Below are positions 1 to 10,794 of a DNA stretch of 43,357 bases, piece after piece (the stretch's first letter is position 1; every line of letters starts with the position of its first letter). Position numbers and translations under genes: made by a program. Below the pieces are notes generated by a model, which saw nothing but the letters and a program-made list of their open reading frames with translations, searched no databases and was not told where the DNA came from. Origin of the DNA: Rouxiella silvae (GTDB taxonomy: Bacteria > Pseudomonadota > Gammaproteobacteria > Enterobacterales > Enterobacteriaceae); the NCBI RefSeq assembly GCF_002093625.1, contig NZ_MRWD01000050.1:1-43357 (forward strand), in the 5' to 3' direction.

Positions 1-190
1 ATTAATACCAATGTAGCAACAAAATGATGCTACAAAGACTAAGGCCTAGCGAGTAAACCGTCTATAAACTCGTCCTTAAAAACAAACTAATTAATTATTA
101 TCAAAGTTAATAATGATTAATAATAATTGACTTGGCTATTAATAAAATCTAATAACCCTTAAAGCCCTTATTTAGCGTTGTTTAGGTGTA
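1..190. other. AT-rich gene-free left edge
   Basis: No open frame with a ribosome-binding site is visible here. The stretch is very rich in A and T, with several runs of TTAATAAT-like words around 85-150. It lies beyond the ribB terminator. In E. coli the gene beyond ribB on this side is zupT, so this may be its flank, but nothing in these bases proves it. Confidence 0.5.
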
Positions 191-222
191 AAAAAACCGA
201 CATAACTCACGTCGGCTTTTTC
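191..222 (-). terminator. rho-independent terminator of ribB
   Basis: On the minus strand a GCCGAC/GTCGG stem with a short loop is followed by a T run, about 30 bases past the ribB stop. An A run on the other side makes it potentially bidirectional. Confidence 0.85.
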
Positions 223-250
223 TTATCACTATCTGAGTAACAATCGCAGA

Positions 251-904
251 TCAACTTGCCTGCTGAGACTGTACTTGGCGATACGCCACTAAGTCGTCAA
301 TGGTGACAACCGGCATCTTATGACCGTTAGCGAAGGCAATGGCTTCAGGTGCATGGGCCATGCTGCCGTCGTCGTTAGTCAGTTCACACAGTACGCCGTA
401 AGGACCAAAACCGGCCAGTCTAACCAAGTCGATTGTCGCTTCGGTATGACCGCGACGCGTCAATACGCCACCGTCGCGCGCGCGCAGCGGAAACACGTGC
501 CCGGGACGATTAAGATCGGCAGGCTTAGCGCCCTCGGCTATCGCGGCACGAATGGTGGTCAGGCGGTCAGACGCCGATACGCCGGTAGTCACGCCTTCAG
601 CGGCTTCGATAGTTACCGTAAACGCGGTTTGATAAGCGCTCGAGTTATTCTCGACCATCATGGGAAGTTCAAGATGCTTGCGGTGTTCGTCGGTGATGCA
701 CAGGCACACAATGCCACTGCCGTGGCGAATAGTTAGCGCCATTTGTTCAACCGTCATAGTTTCTGCCGCGAAGATCATATCACCTTCATTTTCGCGGTTT
801 TCGTCGTCCAGCACCATGACACCCTGGCCGTTGCGCAGCGCGGCGAGCGCACGTTCAACGCGTTCTGTTGGGGTACCGAATTCGGAAAGTAGAGTCTGAT
901 TCAT
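251..904 (-). CDS. ribB: 3,4-dihydroxy-2-butanone-4-phosphate synthase
   Basis: The enzyme converts ribulose 5-phosphate to dihydroxybutanone phosphate and formate, which supplies the four-carbon unit of riboflavin in the cytoplasm. The 217-residue product has the same length as E. coli RibB and is very similar throughout. It carries the acidic metal and substrate loop [10 protein letters not shown] (about residues 33-42) and the [11 protein letters not shown] segment (about 150-160). It has no GTP cyclohydrolase II extension, so it is the monofunctional form. The ATG at 904 has a GAGG element about ten bases upstream. It stands alone behind a long leader holding an FMN riboswitch, so expression should fall when FMN is abundant. 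Confidence 0.97.
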   Translation of the reverse strand: MNQTLLSEFGTPTERVERALAALRNGQGVMVLDDENRENEGDMIFAAETMTVEQMALTIRHGSGIVCLCITDEHRKHLELPMMVENNSSAYQTAFTVTIEAAEGVTTGVSASDRLTTIRAAIAEGAKPADLNRPGHVFPLRARDGGVLTRRGHTEATIDLVRLAGFGPYGVLCELTNDDGSMAHAPEAIAFANGHKMPVVTIDDLVAYRQVQSQQAS

Positions 905-1040
905 GGTAAAATAACCTCATTAACACTATGAAAAATAAATGGATTACCAGAATCAGGGCGTCTTGCGGAGTAAGCATGGCCGTGCACATAGCAGGCTATC
1001 GCTATAAAATAACGTTGCGGGTATTCAAGCCCGATCATTT

Positions 1041-1225
1041 CGTTACTCTCTCCCATCCGGACTATAACCGTCGGCCCCGGAATTACACCGGATCTGCTGA
1101 CCTTATATTTCCATAATTTAGAAACATAAGCGCTCGCGGGCTTCCACGATGATGAAAGAGTGTTTCATCAAGTTGTTCTGTGGTTTACCGCCGGTGGGGA
1201 CTTGCACCCCGCCCTGAGAATAAGC
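1041..1225 (-). promoter_or_regulatory. FMN riboswitch (RFN element) of ribB
   Basis: Read on the minus strand, the region contains the hallmark RFN blocks in order: an AGGGCGGGGTG...CCCCACCGGCGGT start, AGCCCGCGAGCGC, GGTCAGCAGATCCGGT, TTCCGGGGCCGACGG and TCCGGATGGGAGAGAG. These are nearly identical to the E. coli ribB leader. The aptamer binds FMN. The 136 bases between it and the ribB start (905-1040) are the likely expression platform. I did not resolve whether control acts on termination or on ribosome access. Confidence 0.95.
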
Positions 1226-1231
1226 AGGCCA

Positions 1232-1260
1232 ACTATAGCGCCAAAAAAAGGCCGGAGCAA
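1232..1260 (-). promoter_or_regulatory. Probable sigma-70 promoter of ribB
   Basis: On the minus strand TTGCTC (1255-1260) and TATAGT (1232-1237) are separated by 17 bases. Transcription would start within a few bases of the riboswitch 5' end. The -35 match is modest and the -10 is good; the placement just ahead of the aptamer is the main support. Confidence 0.6.
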
Positions 1261-1381
1261 TGCGCCCAATGAGCAATTGGAGCTGTGTTAAGTAAGATTA
1301 AAGCTGTCGCCAAAGGTTTATAGAATGACATTCTGGCATTACACTAGTAGAACGCCACTTTTCTGAAACAGGTTAACGACT

Positions 1382-1714
1382 ATGATCGACACTAAAAAAA
1401 TTGAACAAATTGCTCGTCAGGTGCATGAAGCGATGCCTAAAGGCATTCGTGAGTTTGGGGAAGACACAGAAAAGAAAGTGCGCCAGGTTCTTCAGGCTCA
1501 GTTCGGCCGTATGGATTTAGTTAACCGTGAAGAGTTTGACGTGCAGACCCAAGTATTGCTGCGCACACGTGAAAAGCTCACGCTACTGGAACAGCGGCTG
1601 GCAGACATTGAAAGCAAACTGGCTACGGCTAACAGCGCACCCGCTGCCGCTTCTGCTGCATCAGTTGCGACCGCACCTGCCTCAGCACCGAAAGCTGACA
1701 AACCGCAGGAATAA
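1382..1714 (+). CDS. ubiK: Ubiquinone biosynthesis accessory factor UbiK (YqiC)
   Basis: UbiK belongs to the BMFP family and binds UbiJ to support the aerobic ubiquinone-biosynthesis complex. The 110-residue product starts [19 protein letters not shown] and has the family's amphipathic N-terminal half. A predicted coiled coil follows (about 48-84, [19 protein letters not shown]). The C-terminus is a low-complexity Ala/Ser/Pro tail (about 86-106), somewhat longer than in E. coli. An AGG element precedes the ATG by about nine bases. The gene is divergent from ribB and convergent with hldE, the same arrangement as in related genomes. Confidence 0.93.
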   Translation: MIDTKKIEQIARQVHEAMPKGIREFGEDTEKKVRQVLQAQFGRMDLVNREEFDVQTQVLLRTREKLTLLEQRLADIESKLATANSAPAAASAASVATAPASAPKADKPQE

Positions 1715-1747
1715 ACATTCCCCGACGCTTCGTCGAGTATAAAAAGT

Positions 1748-1778
1748 AAAAGGCCCGCATTATGCAGGCCTTTTCTCT
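1748..1778. terminator. Shared terminator between ubiK and hldE
   Basis: AAAGGCC-cGCAT-t-ATGCaGGCCTTTT forms a strong stem with A and T runs on both sides. It can end transcripts from ubiK (+) and hldE (-). Confidence 0.85.
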
Positions 1779-1815
1779 TTATCACGCGCCTAACCGCCGC
1801 GTCACTGCTGCTGGA

Positions 1816-3243
1816 TTACTCCTGCGATTTAATCTGATTGATTATCTTGGTCGTTGATAATCCATCTTCAAAATTCAACACTTTGACTTCACCGCCGTTG
1901 GCCCACACTTCATCGCATCCGGCAATCTGGTGCGGCTGATAGTCGCCGCCCTTAACCAGCAGGTCTGGCAAAATACCGGCAATCAGGCGACGCGGGGTAT
2001 CTTCTTCAAAATCAACCACCCAATCCACGGCACCCAGCGCAGCCAAAACAATCATTCGTTGCGACAGTGGATTAACTGGGCGAGTCTCGCCTTTCAAACG
2101 CTTGGTTGAGGCATCGCTGTTCACTGCCACAATCAGCCTGTCGCCAAGTTTGCGCGCATTCGCCAGATAAGAGACATGTCCGGCGTGCAAAATATCAAAA
2201 ATGCCGTTGGTCATGACCACTTTCTCACCGCGTTGACGCGCCAGCGCTACGGCAGCTTTCAGCTCTGCTTCCGTCATTACGCCAAAACCCGTCTCTGAGC
2301 GGCCGTGCACGGCGTTTTCAAGCTCAACGGAAGAAACAGTCGAGGTGCCGAGCTTGGCAACCACCACGCCAGCGGCGGCGTTTGCCAGGAAACAGGCATC
2401 TTCAAGGCTGTTGCCCGCGGCCAGCACGGTAGCCAGCACGCCAATTACCGTGTCACCGGCACCGGTCACATCGAACACTTCCTGCGCCTGCGTCGGCAGA
2501 TGCAGCGGCGCTTTGCCTGGCTGTAGCAGCGTCATACCCTGCTCGGAACGCGTGACCAACAGCGCTGAAAGCTCGAAATCAGCAATCAACTGCATGCCTT
2601 TTTCTACCAATTGCGCTTCATCTTTGCACGAACCGACGACGGCTTCGAACTCAGAAAGATTAGGCGTCAGCAGTGTTGCACCACGATAAGGCTCAAAATC
2701 AGCCCCTTTTGGATCGATAAGCACCGGCACGCCGGCCTCTTTAGCCAGGGCAATCATCGCCCGCACGTCTTTCAATGCACCTTTGGCATAGTCAGACAGC
2801 ACCAGAGCCCCCGTGTGCGGCAAAGCTTGTCTGATTTTTTCCAACATCGGTTGCAGATCAATCCCCTCAAAACCTTCTTCAAAGTCGAGACGGATAAGCT
2901 GCTGATTGCGCGACAGTACGCGCAGTTTGGTAATCGTCGGATGTGTAGGCACAGCCAGAAAATCACAGCTGACGTTTACTTCGCTCAAACGTTCACTTAA
3001 AGCACGAGCCGCATCGTCAACGCCGGTCAGGCCAATCAGCCGAGAACGCGCACCGAGAGAGGCAATGTTCATCGCCACGTTTGCCGCACCGCCCGGCCGC
3101 TCTTCAATCGTATTCACCTTAACAACCGGCACCGGCGCTTCCGGTGATATGCGGCTAGTTGGGCCATACCAGTAGCGGTCAAGCATTACGTCACCGACCA
3201 CCAGAACGCCGGCACGGTGAAACTCAGGCAAAGTCACTTTCAT
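1816..3243 (-). CDS. hldE: Bifunctional heptose-7-phosphate kinase / heptose-1-phosphate adenylyltransferase
   Basis: HldE makes ADP-heptose for the lipopolysaccharide inner core by phosphorylating heptose 7-phosphate at C1 and later adenylylating it. The N-terminal ribokinase-type domain (about 1-318) shows the [14 protein letters not shown] substrate segment and the catalytic DVTGAGDT motif. The C-terminal nucleotidyltransferase domain (about 340-475) shows [15 protein letters not shown] with its HxGH signature. At 475 residues it matches the family (E. coli 477). I place the start at 3243 because MKVTLPEF aligns with known HldE and a GGAG lies just upstream; an ATG four codons earlier lacks this support. 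It leads the leftward set with glnE and ygiF upstream. Confidence 0.96.
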   Translation of the reverse strand: MKVTLPEFHRAGVLVVGDVMLDRYWYGPTSRISPEAPVPVVKVNTIEERPGGAANVAMNIASLGARSRLIGLTGVDDAARALSERLSEVNVSCDFLAVPTHPTITKLRVLSRNQQLIRLDFEEGFEGIDLQPMLEKIRQALPHTGALVLSDYAKGALKDVRAMIALAKEAGVPVLIDPKGADFEPYRGATLLTPNLSEFEAVVGSCKDEAQLVEKGMQLIADFELSALLVTRSEQGMTLLQPGKAPLHLPTQAQEVFDVTGAGDTVIGVLATVLAAGNSLEDACFLANAAAGVVVAKLGTSTVSSVELENAVHGRSETGFGVMTEAELKAAVALARQRGEKVVMTNGIFDILHAGHVSYLANARKLGDRLIVAVNSDASTKRLKGETRPVNPLSQRMIVLAALGAVDWVVDFEEDTPRRLIAGILPDLLVKGGDYQPHQIAGCDEVWANGGEVKVLNFEDGLSTTKIINQIKSQE

Positions 3244-3401
3244 CCCACACTCCAATTACTTTGGATATAAACTTGGAAAACAGGCTATCTGAACAAATCG
3301 TAGCCAAAAAAAGAGTTAGTTGGTCGCTAAATCGTGTTGTCATCCCGAAAACAATGCGCGCGATAATATCACAAGCGAAAAAGGTTGGGGCTAAAACCCA
3401 T

Positions 3402-6254
3402 TTAGCCCAGCCATCGCTGCCAGCTTGTCTTAATGTGTTCACGCTCGGTGACAAACATATCGACCGCAACTTTCCCATTATGTTCCTGTAATGCCAGATG
3501 ATGAATCTCATCGCGCAGCGTGACATAGGCATGCGTGAGCTGCACGGCTTCATCCTGCGACATGATTTGATATTTCGCCATCAGCTCGAAAATGCGCACA
3601 TTATCGGACCAGCGGGTTAAATCTGGCTCACTGCTGGCGTAGCGCAGGACCAGGTACTGAGCGATAAATTCTATATCGGTAATGCCACCAGGATCGGCTT
3701 TGAGATCAAACACCTCACCTTTTTTGGTCGCCAGATGGGCCACCATTTTTTCGCGCATTTCACGCACTTCTTTTTTCAACACCTCGCCATCGCGCGGCTG
3801 GCAGAGTATTTCACGGCGAATGCCGTTGATCTGTTGGGTCATTTCAGGGCTACCGTAGACCACGCGCGCGCGCACCAGTGCCTGATGTTCCCAAGTCCAA
3901 GCGCTTTCCTGCTGATAATCCCTGAAAGCGGCAATGGTACTGACCAGCATGCCTGACGCACCGGATGGCCGCAGGCGATCGTCGACTTCATACAGAATGC
4001 CGGAAGCAGTGCGAGTGCTGAAAAGATGCATGATGCGTTGGGCCAGACGCAGATAAAACTGACGTCCGTCGATGCTGCGCGGGCCGTCGGTCACCACGTC
4101 CATCGGGCAATCGTGCAGGAAAACCAAATCCATATCTGAGCTGTAGCCCAGCTCCCAGCCGCCCAACTTACCATAACCGATAACCGCAAAGCCGCGCCCA
4201 GCATGATGCTGCAAGTGTGACGGCTGACCGTAGCGCGTTAGCATATGGTCCCACGCCTGCTGAATCACCGCCGTCAAAATTGCTTCGGCGAGGTAGGTCA
4301 AATGATCGCTCACTTTCATCACCGGCAGCACACCGGCAATATCACCCGCCGCAATGCGCAGCTGCTGCGCCTGTTTAAACTGACGCAGTGCCTCAATTTG
4401 CTGCTCTTCGTCGTCGGACGGCACGCGCAGCAAATACTGGCGCAGCTCATCGGGATAGGACTCCGGCGCAATTGGCTGATACAACGTGTTCGGGTCGAGC
4501 AGTTCATCGAGCAATATCGGGTGACGCGCCAGCTGGTTGGCAACCATCGGCGAGGCGGCGCAGAGGCGAATAAGCTGTTTCAGCGCCCCCGGATATTCAA
4601 CCAGCAGCTCGATATAGGTGGTTCGCGTAACGATATTGAGCAGCAAGAGTGTTAACCGTTGCAGCAAAATATCAGCCGTTTTGTAAGTGCACACTTTCGC
4701 CAGGATCCTTGGCATCAGCTGATCGAGCTGGTCACGTCCGCGTGGACCAATGGTGCGTTTATCAACATCCTGTCGAAAGTCATTGATGGTGCGCAGCAGG
4801 TTGGCGCGCGCCGATTCAGAAAGTTGCTCTGCCAATGGCTGGAGGTCACTGTCGTCGAGTTGGTCGGTCCACAGGCTGTTAAACGGCTCCTGCTGCGGAT
4901 CATCTCCCGCATCGGGCGTATCGTCGCCAATCAGCTCGTCAAACACAGCGCGAACCGCCAGCATATGCTCGGTAACGTCTTGATTCAGCGCATCCCAATG
5001 GGTGTAGTTCATCCCCCACGCCAGCCTTGCGCGGTTGAGGTCATCAGTGGGCAGCGTTTGCGTTTGCTCATCGGCAATGGCCTGCAATAGATTTTCCAGA
5101 CGACGCAAAAAAAGATAACTGTCAGTCAGTTGGCGAACCTGGGTCTCTGGCAGTAAATTCAGCGCCTCTACAGCCTGCAGGGTCGGTAACAGCGCGCGCT
5201 GCTGTAGGGAAGGCTCACGGCCACCGCGGATCAGCTGAAATACCTGCACAATAAACTCAATCTCGCGGATGCCACCGGCGCCGAGCTTAATATTGTCTTT
5301 CAAACCACGGCGGCGGACCTCTCGGGCAATCATGCCTTTCATGTTGCGCAGAGACTGGATCACACTGAAGTCGATATAGCGACGGAAAACGAACGGCTTC
5401 AGCATCTTGCGTATTTCCTGACTGCTGGCGTCTTCTGCGCCGCCCATCAGCTTGGCTTTGACCATGGCATAGCGCTCCCAGTCGCGGCCCTGCTCCTGGT
5501 AATAATCTTCTAACGCTGAAAAACTCATCACCAACGGTCCACTGTCGCCAAAAGGCCGCAGACGCATATCAACGCGATACACAAAGCCGTCGATAGTCGG
5601 CTGATCCAAGGCTTTAATCAGACGTTGGCCGAGACGAATAAAGAACTGCGCGTTTTCCAGCTGACGCCGTCCGCCCTGAGTCTGGCCGTTTTCCGGATAA
5701 GAAAAAATCAGATCAATATCAGAAGAAAAATTGAGTTCGCCGCCCCCCAGCTTACCCATGCCAAGAATCAACAGCCGCTGCGGGTCGCCTGCTGCGTTAA
5801 CCGGCGTGCCCCATTCCCGACAACAGGTGTCGTAGAGCCAGTCGCGCGCGGCGACAATCAGCGTTTCTGCCAATACGCTCAGCTGTTGCAGCGTTTGTTC
5901 ACAACTGCTGGTTTGCATCGCCTGAGACCAGCTGATGCGCAGCATTTTTTCCTTGCGGAACAGGCGCAGCGCCTTCATTAGCCCGGCTTCATCGTGAACC
6001 TGCGCTAGGGACGTTGCCAGCTCCGATGAATAATGTTGCCACTCATCCACTCGAGGCGGGTTGGCAGCAATCTCACGCCACCACTGCGGATGAACAATAA
6101 AGTTCTCACTGATAAAATCGCTGCTGGCCAGCACGCGCAGCGCGCCTTCGGTCAGTTCAGGCACATCGGAGAGCTGCTGTTGTTCGAGGCTTTGTTTAAA
6201 ACGCAGATGCAGCTTTTCGGCCTGAGCTTCAAGCAGCGGGGTGAGAGGCAACAT
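3402..6254 (-). CDS. glnE: Bifunctional glutamine synthetase adenylyltransferase/deadenylase
   Basis: GlnE adds AMP to, and phosphorolytically removes it from, glutamine synthetase in response to PII, setting nitrogen assimilation. Two nucleotidyltransferase domains are visible: an N-terminal deadenylylase with [20 protein letters not shown] (about 165-185) and a C-terminal adenylylase with [20 protein letters not shown] (about 690-710). The two domains flank a central helical linker. At 950 residues it is close to E. coli (946). The ATG at 6254 has AAGGA nine bases upstream and gives MLPLTPLL; upstream ATGs at 6275 and 6272 extend the frame by seven and six codons without a clear site. It lies between ygiF and hldE on the same strand, as in E. 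coli. Confidence 0.95.
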   Translation of the reverse strand: MLPLTPLLEAQAEKLHLRFKQSLEQQQLSDVPELTEGALRVLASSDFISENFIVHPQWWREIAANPPRVDEWQHYSSELATSLAQVHDEAGLMKALRLFRKEKMLRISWSQAMQTSSCEQTLQQLSVLAETLIVAARDWLYDTCCREWGTPVNAAGDPQRLLILGMGKLGGGELNFSSDIDLIFSYPENGQTQGGRRQLENAQFFIRLGQRLIKALDQPTIDGFVYRVDMRLRPFGDSGPLVMSFSALEDYYQEQGRDWERYAMVKAKLMGGAEDASSQEIRKMLKPFVFRRYIDFSVIQSLRNMKGMIAREVRRRGLKDNIKLGAGGIREIEFIVQVFQLIRGGREPSLQQRALLPTLQAVEALNLLPETQVRQLTDSYLFLRRLENLLQAIADEQTQTLPTDDLNRARLAWGMNYTHWDALNQDVTEHMLAVRAVFDELIGDDTPDAGDDPQQEPFNSLWTDQLDDSDLQPLAEQLSESARANLLRTINDFRQDVDKRTIGPRGRDQLDQLMPRILAKVCTYKTADILLQRLTLLLLNIVTRTTYIELLVEYPGALKQLIRLCAASPMVANQLARHPILLDELLDPNTLYQPIAPESYPDELRQYLLRVPSDDEEQQIEALRQFKQAQQLRIAAGDIAGVLPVMKVSDHLTYLAEAILTAVIQQAWDHMLTRYGQPSHLQHHAGRGFAVIGYGKLGGWELGYSSDMDLVFLHDCPMDVVTDGPRSIDGRQFYLRLAQRIMHLFSTRTASGILYEVDDRLRPSGASGMLVSTIAAFRDYQQESAWTWEHQALVRARVVYGSPEMTQQINGIRREILCQPRDGEVLKKEVREMREKMVAHLATKKGEVFDLKADPGGITDIEFIAQYLVLRYASSEPDLTRWSDNVRIFELMAKYQIMSQDEAVQLTHAYVTLRDEIHHLALQEHNGKVAVDMFVTEREHIKTSWQRWLG

Positions 6255-6277
6255 TCTTCGGGTTCCTTTCATCATGT

Positions 6278-6300
6278 CGGCCTGACGAGGCGTCAGGCCG
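6278..6300 (-). other. Perfect hairpin in the ygiF-glnE gap
   Basis: A perfect 10-bp inverted repeat CGGCCTGACG / CGTCAGGCCG with a 3-base loop sits between ygiF and glnE, about 25 bases before the glnE start. There is no T run, so it is not a standard terminator. It may stabilise or separate the two parts of the message. Confidence 0.7.
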
Positions 6301-6309
6301 GGCTGTCAG

Positions 6310-7617
6310 TTAACGAGGTTGTCCGTTTAACCAAAATGCTGGCTGCATCAAAGCATGTTGGCGCGCTGAGTCTTCCCAAGCGTGCTGCTGCTGCACAATG
6401 GCCTGCTGGAGTTCGGTCCAGACTGTAATATAAGCCATTGATTCCTCGAGAGGATAGGCGCCTGACAGTAAATGGAAAGAGATGATTTGGCGTTTGAGGC
6501 GCGCCAGTTGGTCACGAAAACCCTCTTCCGTCAGCGACTGTGCAAAAGCGTCTTTCAATTCAGCGGCGGTGCGCCCAAGCATGACATCGCAAAAACGCTT
6601 GAAGGAGCCGTCGAGTTTCTTCTGCGATTTATCATCTATGAAAGGTTTCCAGGCTTCGTTCGCTATCCATGAAGTAAGCGCTAACTTACACTCAAGATAA
6701 CGGGCGCTCAGGCAGACTTCTTGGGCATCAAGCCCTTTTTGATCGAGCTTTTCCGCCAGTTCAGTCAGCAGTGCGCGAAGCTCGGTGGAGGCTTTACGCG
6801 GGATTAATCCGCCGTAGATAACCAGCGTCTGACGTACGGCCTCAACGCCCTGCAGCACGTTGATACGCACCGCTTTATCACCACGAACCCACAGCTCTTC
6901 ATGATACTGCCAATGGGCAAGAGACAGCTCCAGCATACCGCTAAGTGCTTGTTCAACCGTTGCTTTCGGCGCAGCGTGGAATACTTTTAAGGGGCGAGGC
7001 TCACGCAAAACGTTGCCCTGAGCCAAGTGATAACCCCGCGCTGCCTTGCTCAAACCGCCGAGACGCAGCCCGCCGTTTTTACCCAGTAGCGCAGCCAACG
7101 CCAGCAGATCGGCGGTGTTGCCTTCTTTAATTTCCAGCTCAATTTCTGACAGTGACTCAGATAGCTCGCCGGCGGTTACATTGCCTTGGTCCAGGCCAAG
7201 TTCAATCTGGCTCTGCTGGTAAGTAATCACCCACTTCTCTCTCACGAAATCGGTACGAAACAGCGGAGCCAACTCGGCCTGTAGCGCACTCACGTCACAG
7301 CCCTGTGGCCAGATATCGGCCGGGAACAGGCTCAGGTCCAGTTCAGGCTTGGCGATGCTGACGTTATACTCAGGGCGCTGGTGCAGACCCGCCACCACTT
7401 TACCGGCAGTTTTAATGGTCATCTCATAGCTGTCGTCGAAACCACGAATGCGCAGACCCATGTCCAACTTACGCAGGCGGTTGTCCGCCGTCTCGTAATA
7501 AATGTTGGTGAGTTTCTGTGGCGCAGAATGTGTGCTGGTAAATGCAGCCAACTGCTCAGGAAGCTCGGCAATGGCCGCTGGGCTGGCAATAAATTTTAAT
7601 TCGATTTCTAGGGTCAT
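6310..7617 (-). CDS. ygiF: Inorganic triphosphatase (CYTH-CHAD protein YgiF)
   Basis: The E. coli homologue hydrolyses inorganic tripolyphosphate. The N-terminal CYTH domain begins with the signature EIELKF (residues 4-9) and has charged strands such as GLRIRGFDDSYEMTIKTAGKV lining the tunnel. The C-terminal CHAD domain (about 220-435) is helical with conserved His and Arg residues (AHWQYHEELWVRGDKAVR). I start at 7617, giving 435 residues (E. coli 433), because MTLEIELKF is the normal CYTH start. The same frame stays open for 40 codons further upstream, but this extension has no family counterpart. It is upstream of glnE on the same strand. Confidence 0.92.
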   Translation of the reverse strand: MTLEIELKFIASPAAIAELPEQLAAFTSTHSAPQKLTNIYYETADNRLRKLDMGLRIRGFDDSYEMTIKTAGKVVAGLHQRPEYNVSIAKPELDLSLFPADIWPQGCDVSALQAELAPLFRTDFVREKWVITYQQSQIELGLDQGNVTAGELSESLSEIELEIKEGNTADLLALAALLGKNGGLRLGGLSKAARGYHLAQGNVLREPRPLKVFHAAPKATVEQALSGMLELSLAHWQYHEELWVRGDKAVRINVLQGVEAVRQTLVIYGGLIPRKASTELRALLTELAEKLDQKGLDAQEVCLSARYLECKLALTSWIANEAWKPFIDDKSQKKLDGSFKRFCDVMLGRTAAELKDAFAQSLTEEGFRDQLARLKRQIISFHLLSGAYPLEESMAYITVWTELQQAIVQQQHAWEDSARQHALMQPAFWLNGQPR

Positions 7618-7851
7618 AAGTCTTTGCACCGCATCTTGGCTGATAAGAACGTCTTGAATGATAAAAAATGTTTTGCCAATTCTAACACACACGTCTCGCG
7701 CGAGCCGCATGTCGTGGGATTGTAAGATAGTTCCCATTCAGGTTTATGCGTTGCGTCGTCACACTGTTGCACTTACTATCGTTCAACATTTATGTCTATC
7801 GCCATATAGGGTACCGAATACCGGCCCGCAAACTACGAAGAATGAACAATA

Positions 7852-8472
7852 ATGAATAAATTACGCCTTTTAGGTTTCGCTTTACTCACTTTAGGCATCA
7901 CCTGTGGCGCTCACGCCGATGAGAAACGCTACATTTCCGACGATTTGATCACCTACATTCACAGTGGTCCAGGTAATCAGTTTCGCATCGTTGGCACCCT
8001 GAATTCAGGTGATGAAGTTACATTAAAAAGCGTCAATAACACCACTAATTACGGTGAAGTCGTTGATGCTAAAGGCCGTAACGCCTGGATCCCATTAGAC
8101 CAGTTGAGTACCTCGCCTAGCCTGCGCACGCAGGTTCCTAACTTGCAACAGCAGGTTAAAACGCTGACTGACAAACTGACCAATATTGATAATAGCTGGA
8201 ATCAGCGCACTGCCGAGATGCAGCAAAAAGTCTCTTCGAGTGATGGCATTATCAACGGCCTGAAGAAAGAGAATCAGGACCTTAAAAATCAGCTTATTGT
8301 CGCACAAAAGAAAGTTAGCGCGGTCAACGTTCAGCTTGATGACAAGCAAAGAACCATTATTCTTCAGTGGTTTATGTACGGTGGTGGCGTGGCAGGTATT
8401 GGTCTAATCCTCGGTCTGGTGCTTCCGCATCTTGTGCCTCGCCGCAAGAAGAAAGATCGCTGGATGAGCTGA
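7852..8472 (+). CDS. ygiM: SH3 and membrane-anchor protein YgiM (TIGR04211 family)
   Basis: The 206-residue product has the same length and plan as E. coli YgiM. It has an N-terminal signal peptide (LLGFALLTLGITCGAHA, about 6-22) and a bacterial SH3 domain (about 25-90, YIHSGPGNQFRIVGTLNSGDE). A predicted coiled coil follows (about 98-165), then one C-terminal membrane helix (about 172-195) and a basic cytoplasmic tail RRKKKDRWMS. It should display the SH3 domain in the periplasm. The molecular role is not established. It is monocistronic, divergent from ygiF and followed by a terminator. Confidence 0.93.
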   Translation: MNKLRLLGFALLTLGITCGAHADEKRYISDDLITYIHSGPGNQFRIVGTLNSGDEVTLKSVNNTTNYGEVVDAKGRNAWIPLDQLSTSPSLRTQVPNLQQQVKTLTDKLTNIDNSWNQRTAEMQQKVSSSDGIINGLKKENQDLKNQLIVAQKKVSAVNVQLDDKQRTIILQWFMYGGGVAGIGLILGLVLPHLVPRRKKKDRWMS

Positions 8473-8505
8473 GTTTTTACTCGCATCATTGAGGCTGAGT
8501 TAATG

Positions 8506-8528
8506 AAAAGGCACCGAGCGTGCCTTTT
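8506..8528 (+). terminator. Terminator after ygiM
   Basis: AAAAGGCAC-cgagc-GTGCCTTTT forms an A/T-flanked stem 34 bases after the ygiM stop. Confidence 0.8.
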
Positions 8529-8635
8529 CGTGTTGCTGGTGCATAGCGCATTAGTCAGAAATTCCATTAACAAATTTGCTACAATGAAAGCCTGAAGCGC
8601 TTTTTATTTTGGTTATATTTCCCAGGAGTTAGCCC

Positions 8636-9874
8636 GTGAAAATCTATCTGGTCGGCGGTGCCGTCCGCGACAGTCTGTTAAACCTTGCCGTCAGTGAGCA
8701 GGATTGGGTGGTGGTCGGATCTACCCCTGAGGCTATGCTTGAGCTTGGCTATCAACAGGTTGGCAAAGATTTTCCGGTTTTTCTGCACCCCGTTAGCCGC
8801 GAGGAATACGCCCTCGCCCGCACTGAACGCAAATCAGGCGCGGGATATAACGGCTTCATCTGCTACTCCTCCCCGGACGTAACGCTGGAGCAGGACCTAA
8901 TGCGCCGCGATTTAACCATTAATGCCATTGCCCGCAGCGCAGACGGTGAGCTTATCGATCCTTACAAAGGTCAGGGTGATATTGAAGCCCGCGTTTTACG
9001 CCACGTTTCCGATGCCTTTGGTGAAGATCCACTGCGCGTGCTGCGCCTTGCCCGCTTCGCCGCGCGCTTCGCCCATTTAAGCTTCACTATTGCCCCCGAA
9101 ACACAGCAGCTGATTACACAAATGGCCGCCAGCGGTGAACTTGAAGCCTTAACACCTGAAAGAGTGTGGAAAGAGACAGAGAAGGCGTTGCAAACGGAAG
9201 ATCCACAGGTTTATTTCCAAGTATTGCGCGACTGCAATGCACTGAAAGTGCTTTTCCCAGAAGTTGATGCACTATTTGGCGTGCCGGCTCCGGCTAAATG
9301 GCATCCTGAAATTGACACCGGCATTCATACCCTGATGACGCTTAAGATTGCTGCCGAGCTTAGCCAAGATGTCGATATACGCTTCTCGGCGCTGTGCCAC
9401 GATCTGGGAAAAGGGCTAACGCCGCCTGAACACTGGCCAAGCCATCACGGCCACGGGCCTGCCGGGGTCAAGCTGGTTAAGCGACTTTGTGAACGGCTGC
9501 GCGTGCCGACCGCCATTCGTGATTTGGCCGTACTGGTTGCCGAGTTTCATGACCTTATTCATACGGTTGAACGACTTCGCCCCGAAACGTTGCTCAAACT
9601 GTTCGACAGCATTGACGTCTGGCGTAAACCACAGCGCCTTGAGCAGATGATCCTTACGAGTGAAGCCGACGCACGTGGCAGAACCGGATTCGAGCGTAAT
9701 CCGTATCCACAGGGTGATTATTTGCGTGCGGCGTTTGCTGCCGCCAACGACGTGTCTGTTAAAGACGTGGTGGCGCTGGGATTACAGGGCATGGCAATAC
9801 GCGAAGAGCTGGGCAAACAACGCATCGCTGCCATAGCACAATGGCGCTCCACGCAGAGCATAATGCCGCGCTAG
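8636..9874 (+). CDS. cca: Multifunctional CCA tRNA nucleotidyltransferase
   Basis: It adds or repairs the 3' CCA of tRNAs and, in the gammaproteobacterial form, also has phosphohydrolase activity. The class II nucleotidyltransferase head shows GGAVRD (residues 7-12) and RRDLTINA. The flexible neck and body include ERVWKE. The C-terminal HD domain shows CHDLGKG near residue 255 and HGHGPAG. The 412-residue length agrees with E. coli. The start is GTG, preceded by AGGAG; a GTG start is also usual for E. coli cca. It is a single gene between two terminators. Confidence 0.95.
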   Translation: MKIYLVGGAVRDSLLNLAVSEQDWVVVGSTPEAMLELGYQQVGKDFPVFLHPVSREEYALARTERKSGAGYNGFICYSSPDVTLEQDLMRRDLTINAIARSADGELIDPYKGQGDIEARVLRHVSDAFGEDPLRVLRLARFAARFAHLSFTIAPETQQLITQMAASGELEALTPERVWKETEKALQTEDPQVYFQVLRDCNALKVLFPEVDALFGVPAPAKWHPEIDTGIHTLMTLKIAAELSQDVDIRFSALCHDLGKGLTPPEHWPSHHGHGPAGVKLVKRLCERLRVPTAIRDLAVLVAEFHDLIHTVERLRPETLLKLFDSIDVWRKPQRLEQMILTSEADARGRTGFERNPYPQGDYLRAAFAAANDVSVKDVVALGLQGMAIREELGKQRIAAIAQWRSTQSIMPR

Positions 9875-9910
9875 CGACGTAACGTCATTACAAGAAAAGA
9901 GCGTTCTGCC

Positions 9911-9942
9911 AACAAAAAACCCGCCGAAGCGGGTTTTTTGTT
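9911..9942. terminator. Bidirectional terminator between cca and uppP
   Basis: AACAAAAAACCCGC-cgaa-GCGGGTTTTTTGTT is symmetrical with A and T runs on both sides and lies between convergent genes. Confidence 0.9.
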
Positions 9943-9966
9943 GTTTATTGCACTTTCAATGGCGAA

Positions 9967-10794
9967 CTAACTGATGAATACCCAGTAAACCAGCGCAGCC
10001 ACCACGAAACGATAAATCGCGAAAGGAACAAACGAAATACGTTTAATGAGCGACAGGAAGGTTTTAATTGCAATCAGTGCCACAATAAAGGCAGTCACGA
10101 AGCCCACGGCAAACATCGGCAAATCTGACCAGCTCAGGATGGAGTGGTTCTTATAAAGATCGAGCGTACTGGCGCCTAACATCATCGGAACGGCAAGCAG
10201 GAACGAATATTCCGAAGCCGCGTAACGACTCACGCCCATCAGCAAACCGCCACCAATCGTTGCGCCAGAACGCGAGAAACCAGGCCACAGCGCCAGACAT
10301 TGGAAACAGCCAATCATAAAGGCCTGCAGGTAGGTAATATCATCAATACCCACTGCTTTAGGAAACTTTGGCTTTACCCATTCAGCAACCAGAATATATA
10401 TACCGCCAACCACCAGCGCATACATGACATATTTAGGTTCAAACAGCGCTTTAATATTGTGGCTAAACAGTAAACCGATCACGACGGCAGGGATCATACC
10501 AAGGAGAATATGCAGCAAAGTAAGGTGACCTTTACCCACGCCTTCGTGCTCGACTTTCTTACCAAAATGTATGCCAATCAGGCCGAAAAGGCGCCGCCAG
10601 AATACCACCACCACAGCCAAAATGGATCCTAACTGTATGATAACCTCGAAAACCTTCGACTTATCATCGGTAAAGCCCATTAAATGACCGGCGATGATCA
10701 AATGTCCGGTTGACGACACCGGCAAGAATTCCGTCAAGCCCTCAACGATACCTAAAATCAGCGCGATTAATAGCTGATGACCTTCAGTTACCAT
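9967..10794 (-). CDS. uppP: Undecaprenyl-diphosphate phosphatase (BacA/UppP)
   Basis: This inner-membrane enzyme regenerates undecaprenyl phosphate, the lipid carrier for peptidoglycan and other envelope polymers, and confers bacitracin tolerance. Both family signatures are clear: [15 protein letters not shown] near the N-terminus and [13 protein letters not shown] near residue 175, in a protein of alternating hydrophobic helices. I use the ATG at 10794 (275 residues; E. coli 273) because [11 protein letters not shown] lines up with the E. coli start and an AGGG lies about ten bases upstream. An ATG three codons earlier (10803) is possible. The gene is monocistronic. Confidence 0.94.
   Translation of the reverse strand: MVTEGHQLLIALILGIVEGLTEFLPVSSTGHLIIAGHLMGFTDDKSKVFEVIIQLGSILAVVVVFWRRLFGLIGIHFGKKVEHEGVGKGHLTLLHILLGMIPAVVIGLLFSHNIKALFEPKYVMYALVVGGIYILVAEWVKPKFPKAVGIDDITYLQAFMIGCFQCLALWPGFSRSGATIGGGLLMGVSRYAASEYSFLLAVPMMLGASTLDLYKNHSILSWSDLPMFAVGFVTAFIVALIAIKTFLSLIKRISFVPFAIYRFVVAALVYWVFIS

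Noticed and set aside
928-1116. 62-codon rightward frame upstream of ribB
   Set aside because: It falls on the antisense of the FMN riboswitch and has no coding signal.
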